64,000 nucleotides of DNA from Heterodera schachtii (taxonomy: Eukaryota > Nematoda > Chromadorea > Rhabditida > Heteroderidae): NCBI GenBank assembly GCA_023374025.1, contig SIJG01000054.1:872914-936913 (forward strand), read 5' to 3'. Both the position numbers and the translations under genes were made by a program. Below the pieces are notes generated by a model. That model was not told the origin of the DNA. It made no database searches and saw nothing but the letters and a program-made list of their open reading frames with translations. Shown piece by piece: positions 60,345 through 64,000 of the stretch. Numbering within the stretch: the first letter of the stretch is position 1; each line of letters starts with the position of its first letter.

Positions 60345-60400
60345 CATTTTGGCTGAGTGGCTAAAAGATTTAATATTCAATTATGCAACAATGGGATCCA
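60345..60400 (+). tRNA. tRNA-Ser/Leu-like 5' half remnant
   Basis: TGGCTGAGTGGCTAAAAG matches the A-box/D-arm pattern of class II tRNAs, and CAATGGGATCC follows at a distance like the Ser anticodon-to-variable-arm region. No B box or 3' half follows, so at best it is a fragment. Confidence 0.25.
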
Positions 60401-60478
60401 ATGAAAATAAAAAGAACAGTGATGATAATTTTAATTAGATTTTGTACCGTAGCTAAAACTAATGAATTGTCATTTTAG

Positions 60479-61365
60479 CCGTTTCTACCTGTCTGATTAT
60501 TAGTTTTGTCCTGTTTTTGACTAAATCGAACTATTTAACATTTGTTTGTTTATCTTAAAGCTATTATTGAAACAATCAAAATAATTTTATAACAAAAAAT
60601 ACATATTTATTTAAATAATCATAAAGCTTTAATTACAAAACTCTGTTATTAAGAACAGAATAACATTTACAATAAAGGTTCATTAGTAATTTTTAAAGGT
60701 ATTTTATTCATTTATTAATTATTTTTTAAATTTAATACATTAAAATGAGAAGATTATATTTTAAGCACGAAAATATTATTTAATTAATTTTTTGACATAA
60801 ATCTATTGCTTAAAAGAGACATTTCATTTTAATTTTATTCTTCATATTTGATTTATTATTATCATTATGATAGTTGTTGTGAAAAGATCTTTTTATTAGT
60901 AATTAGTCAATCTCTATTCTTTTATCTTGTTACAAATTAAATTGTCTATGATATAAACTCTTTACAGAATTGTCATAACCAATGTAATTTTTTTTAATAT
61001 TTAAAAACTTATTTCAATTTTTTATTTATTTCTATTGTAATGAAGATGAGTTTTACATTTCGGAAGCTTTCGACCATATTAATTTAATTTATTAGATAAT
61101 TTAATTCTTTCAAGTATTTTTTTTCTTTTTACCCTGATTAAACCTTTAGATTATAGAGTTTTATTTTAATACCTATTATGCTGATTCTATTCCATTGAAT
61201 TATAAAATTATTTTAGCACTTTTTCAATTGCCAAGTGTTTACTTCTACTTAGTTGAATGTTTTTTGTTCTTAATCGTTTTTTGCCGGATTAAAAACGTCC
61301 ACGTTGGCGGATTTACGAAACGAACTTTAAAATTAAACAAAAAATTTCTAAATTTTAACAACTGA
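60479..61365 (+). CDS. Membrane-protein gene model, longest single exon of the window
   Basis: 60479-60558 follows TGTCATTTTAG and reads STCLIISFVLFLTKSNYLTF and five more codons to TAA. Exon 61150-61365 follows TTAAACCTTTAG and is open for 71 codons to TGA: ADSIPLNYKIILALFQLPSV, YFYLVECFLFLIVFC and the basic tail RIKNVHVGGFTKRTLKLNKK. It has two adjacent hydrophobic segments and a basic cytoplasmic-like tail. The pattern recalls multi-pass chemoreceptor-type proteins of nematodes, but that is only inference from hydropathy. The joins are unresolved. Confidence 0.55.
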
Positions 61366-61587
61366 CTTAAAAAGAATAATTTAATTTAATTTTTATCGAC
61401 AATTTTGATGTTCTTTTAATCTGGCTTCTTCATTGCTTCACATCCTTAGTTTAACTATTTAATTTATTTATGTCACCTGGTTAATTTATTTATTCATTTA
61501 AAATCAAATATTTATTTATTCATCAATTTATGAAAAATTGGTGTCATATGGAGATTTATATGTATTTGATTGTGACAAGGAACTGTA

Positions 61588-62364
61588 GTATCCAACAGTG
61601 ATGCCGCGGGTTGAGAAAAATTTCGGGTTCGGGTTTCGGGTCGGGCACTCGAAACATTTCGAGTTCGGGTTTCGGGTTGAGAAAAACTTCGGGTTTCGGG
61701 TCGAAAAAATGTCGGGTTTTGGGTCAATTGAAAATTTTTTATAATATGTTCAAAATCGATAAGAATTTTTTTAACGAATGAAAAATCATTAAAAATTTTC
61801 TGCATCACGCTTTTTCAATGTAAATTTTCTCGAACAAGAAGACTGGCGGTGCCGATAGGCGCCGCCAGGAAAAAATTTGAAAATTTGAGTTAAATTTGGT
61901 AACAGATTTTCACCAAAAAATTGCCAAATTTTTGCGCTTTAAGTTGACAAATTTTGCCTTTAAAAACGTATACGATTTGTTTACAGAATGTGTCAAAAAA
62001 AGATCAAAGTTTTGGTTAAATTGCGGTTTTAGGCTGTTTAAAAAAATAAAAAATAATAATTTTTAAGTTTAAATATTTTTTATTAATTTAATTTCAATTG
62101 AAATAATGTAAAAGAAAATGTAAAAAATATTCTATACCAGTGGGGAATTGAACCCGAGCGAAAAAAAGATTCCTTCTCTTTTCTCACCCAGATCCCCATT
62201 CTTACCGGTGCATATTTTTTTGCCTATGCCGCGGGTTGAGAAAAATTTCGGGTTCGGGTTTCGTGTCGGGCACTCGAAAAATTTCGGGTTTGGTTTCGGG
62301 TTTCGGGTCGAGAAAAACCTCGGGTTTCGGGTTTCGGGTTCGGGTTGGCATCACTGGTATCCAA
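61588..62364. mobile_element. hAT-type MITE with perfect 8-bp target duplication
   Basis: Element 61596-62356 (761 bp). Termini CAGTGATGCC and GGCATCACTG are perfect 10-bp inverted repeats, and GTATCCAA flanks both sides (61588-61595 and 62357-62364). An 8-bp duplication with CAGTG-type ends is diagnostic of the hAT superfamily. Subterminal arrays of CGGGTTTCGGGT (61610-61730 and 62227-62345) run in direct, not inverted, orientation. No transposase is encoded, so it is non-autonomous. The two open frames across it are artefacts. The intact duplication suggests a fairly young insertion. Confidence 0.92.
62140..62210 (-). other. tRNA T-arm-like segment inside the hAT MITE
   Basis: On the minus strand CGGGTTCAATTCCCC (B-box consensus GGTTCAATTCC) is followed by ACTGG, and ACCGGT lies about 70 bp 5' of it. 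A tRNA fragment or SINE piece may be captured in the element. A full cloverleaf could not be drawn. Confidence 0.3.
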
Positions 62365-62675
62365 TGATATTTTGTTTTAAATATACATATTTTAAAGCAA
62401 ATATTTCACAAAATGTGTTATTTTGATTGTTATTATTGTATTTTGATGATCCCTGGAAATTAATGAATTATTTAATGAAGAGTTAAATAAAAAAGAAGAA
62501 GTGCTCATCGGTCGTTTAAAAAGTTTTTTATAGGTATTTTAAAAATTTCCTGTCATTATTAATTTTAATTTTTACCTGATTTATTACAAAGTTTAACACT
62601 TTTATTCCAGTCTTTTAAAGTATGAAATGAATTATAACAATTATGATCATATTTTTCACTTGTTTTTTTCTCCAG

Positions 62676-63264
62676 ATTTAGTGTAAATCCAACGAGATTC
62701 AAGTCAAATTTAAACAAAAATTTCAAAATTTTATAATAATCAAAAATTTATTCAGTTTTAATGCTCAAATAATCAAATGAATTAATTAATAATATTCAAA
62801 ATCAGTCATGAGACATTTGAGAAAGAATGTTTTAAATATATTTTTTAGAAATTTTATTAAATTATATTCTTAATCAAATATTCTTTCGCTTTGTTTTAAA
62901 TGGGTTAAATGACATTACAATTTGATTAAATAATTAGCCTTTATTTTGCAGTTTCCTTTTGAGCATTGATTTAAATTTATTTTTAATGGTTTAATATTTT
63001 TGCTATCAAATATTCGAATCTTTTCTTCGATATAATCGTTTTAAAATACTATAATTAATATGTTGTTGTATTTATTTATTTGATAAACTTAAAACTTGTG
63101 CTTTTTTTATTTAATGAAAACGTTTTAATATTAATTTCAACAGTAATTAAAACGATATTCGAAGGTTTTTCGTAGCACTCGTCACCAGATCCTGGATTAG
63201 TTCGAGTTTTTTTGAATTAAATTTATTAAAAATTTTTTGTGGTAATAACCGAAATCAAAATTAG
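62676..63264 (+). CDS. Plus-strand exon cluster
   Basis: 62676-62736 follows TTTTTTTCTCCAG and reads FSVNPTRFKSNLNKNFKIL to TAA, a basic C-terminal tail. 62952-62994 follows TTTATTTTGCAG and reads FLLSIDLNLFLMV. 63151-63264 is open for 37 codons, reading IRRFFVALVTRSWISSSFFE and KIFCGNNRNQN. The first two have excellent polypyrimidine acceptors. Probably two genes, one ending at 62736. Confidence 0.5.
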
Positions 63265-63463
63265 TATAAATAATTATAGGTTATTTGACTAGCATTTTTA
63301 TTCAATTTCGTTGTCGATTTTATGTAAATCGAAAATATATGTTGTAAAGTTGCTTATCTTGAAATCTTAGTTTATTTTTTGTTTTGTATATTAATTTGAG
63401 GGGCGTTCTTTTATTAAATGTTTAAGTAATAACTTTTATTTGGTTTTATTATTTTGTTTTCAG

Positions 63464-63774
63464 GCATTTTTATGATAGTTTTTATAAAAAAATTTGTAAA
63501 ATAACTCATATTGTTTCTGACTGCTTATCTTACCATTTCCCACATTATACATAATAACAATTATTTTAAAAATTTAAAATATTCATTAAATATTGAATAA
63601 AAGCTTTAAAATTGTTTTAGTTTAATAAATAAAATATTTTTTTCAATTATTCATATTATTTTATCATTTATTATTCGATTTTGCTGACTGATTGTTATTT
63701 AAATCGTCTAGCGTTCTGTAAAACTGTTTCTTTTCCAGCTTCTTTACTATTTCGAAATCTCTTTTTTCGAGGTT
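63464..63774 (+). CDS. Putative exons at the right edge
   Basis: 63464-63554 follows TTATTTTGTTTTCAG and reads HFYDSFYKKICKITHIVSDC and nine more codons to TAA, a strong terminal exon. A following pair ends with LTDCYLNRLAF at about 63715 (donor T|GTAAAA) and resumes after TTTCTTTTCCAG as SSLLFRNLFFR before GTTTTT. These two join in phase. That gene may continue beyond the window. Confidence 0.5.
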
Positions 63775-64000
63775 TTTTTCAGTTTTTAAAATAATTTTTG
63801 TACAATTGGTTTTATTAATACTTTTTTGTTTATTTTGTTTTTAGAATTGCAATTTTGAAAGATCTTTAACTTTTTTCTAGGAATAATTTTTTTAATTTTA
63901 AGATATTTTATTTATTTTTTATTAAATCTTGAAAATAATGAAAGCCGCTTAAGTATTTCTATATATTAACCAAATTTAACAGACGAACTAATATATAAAT

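Noticed and set aside
61512..62426. ORFs with RPETRTRN/FGFGFRV repeats on both strands
   Set aside because: They translate the CGGGTTT arrays of the hAT MITE and run across its ends into flanking DNA.

Overview
The window is about 80% A+T eukaryotic DNA. Intron-like spacing, splice-type AG and GT signals, a Ty3/gypsy fragment, a LINE reverse-transcriptase fragment and several MITE-like elements point to a small, AT-rich animal genome. A nematode is my best guess, because the gypsy RNase H reading, the T-rich introns and the TTTTCAG/TTTTTAG acceptors fit one. The sequence alone does not fix the species. No long intact open reading frame exists anywhere.

Reading by eye shows that the DNA between repeats is not uniform. 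Short islands of 30-110 bp with 30-45% GC sit in DNA of 10-18% GC. Many begin right after a splice-acceptor-like AG, stay open in one frame, and end at a stop or a GT donor. In several places neighbouring islands join in phase: 14336-14908, 31722-31984, 41.78-42.29 kb and 54632-55001. I read these as small exons of real genes separated by AT-rich introns. They are grouped below as gene models. All models are by eye, without expression or homology evidence.

The plus strand alternates between long T-rich and A-rich domains of about 2-11 kb. T-rich domains lie roughly at 5.4-15.8, 17.1-19.0, 21.5-25.8, 29.9-36.3, 37.1-39.2, 41.7-43.2, 54.1-57.9 and 59.6-64 kb. A-rich domains lie roughly at 0-5.0, 19-21, 25.8-29.9, 39.3-41.2, 43.3-54.1 and 58-59.6 kb. 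Plus-strand exon candidates fall in the T-rich domains and minus-strand candidates in the A-rich ones, as expected if introns are T-rich on the sense strand.

Layout: a tRNA-like remnant (0.38 kb); a 252-bp tandem array carrying three tRNA-like genes (3.44-4.11 kb); short-motif repeats and a foldback-like element (4.9-5.7 kb); a TA microsatellite (7.9 kb); exon clusters interrupted by a broken, rearranged gypsy element (11.97-13.33 kb); a 25-bp hairpin (13.77 kb); a duplicated 0.67-kb segment (17.4 and 22.0 kb) flanking a broken LINE (21.0 kb); further exon clusters; a 4-copy minisatellite (33.4 kb); a GC-rich repeat with a hairpin (35.2-35.9 kb); two inverted copies of a 0.59-kb MITE enclosing three phase-linked exons (41.19-42.94 kb); a 1.36-kb tandem array with 3.3 copies (44.05-48.62 kb); and a hAT-type MITE with perfect 8-bp target duplication (61.60-62.36 kb). 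Two copies of a terminal exon with the shared motif FRGW(T/I)NPEWVE lie 17 kb apart on opposite strands and suggest a local gene family.
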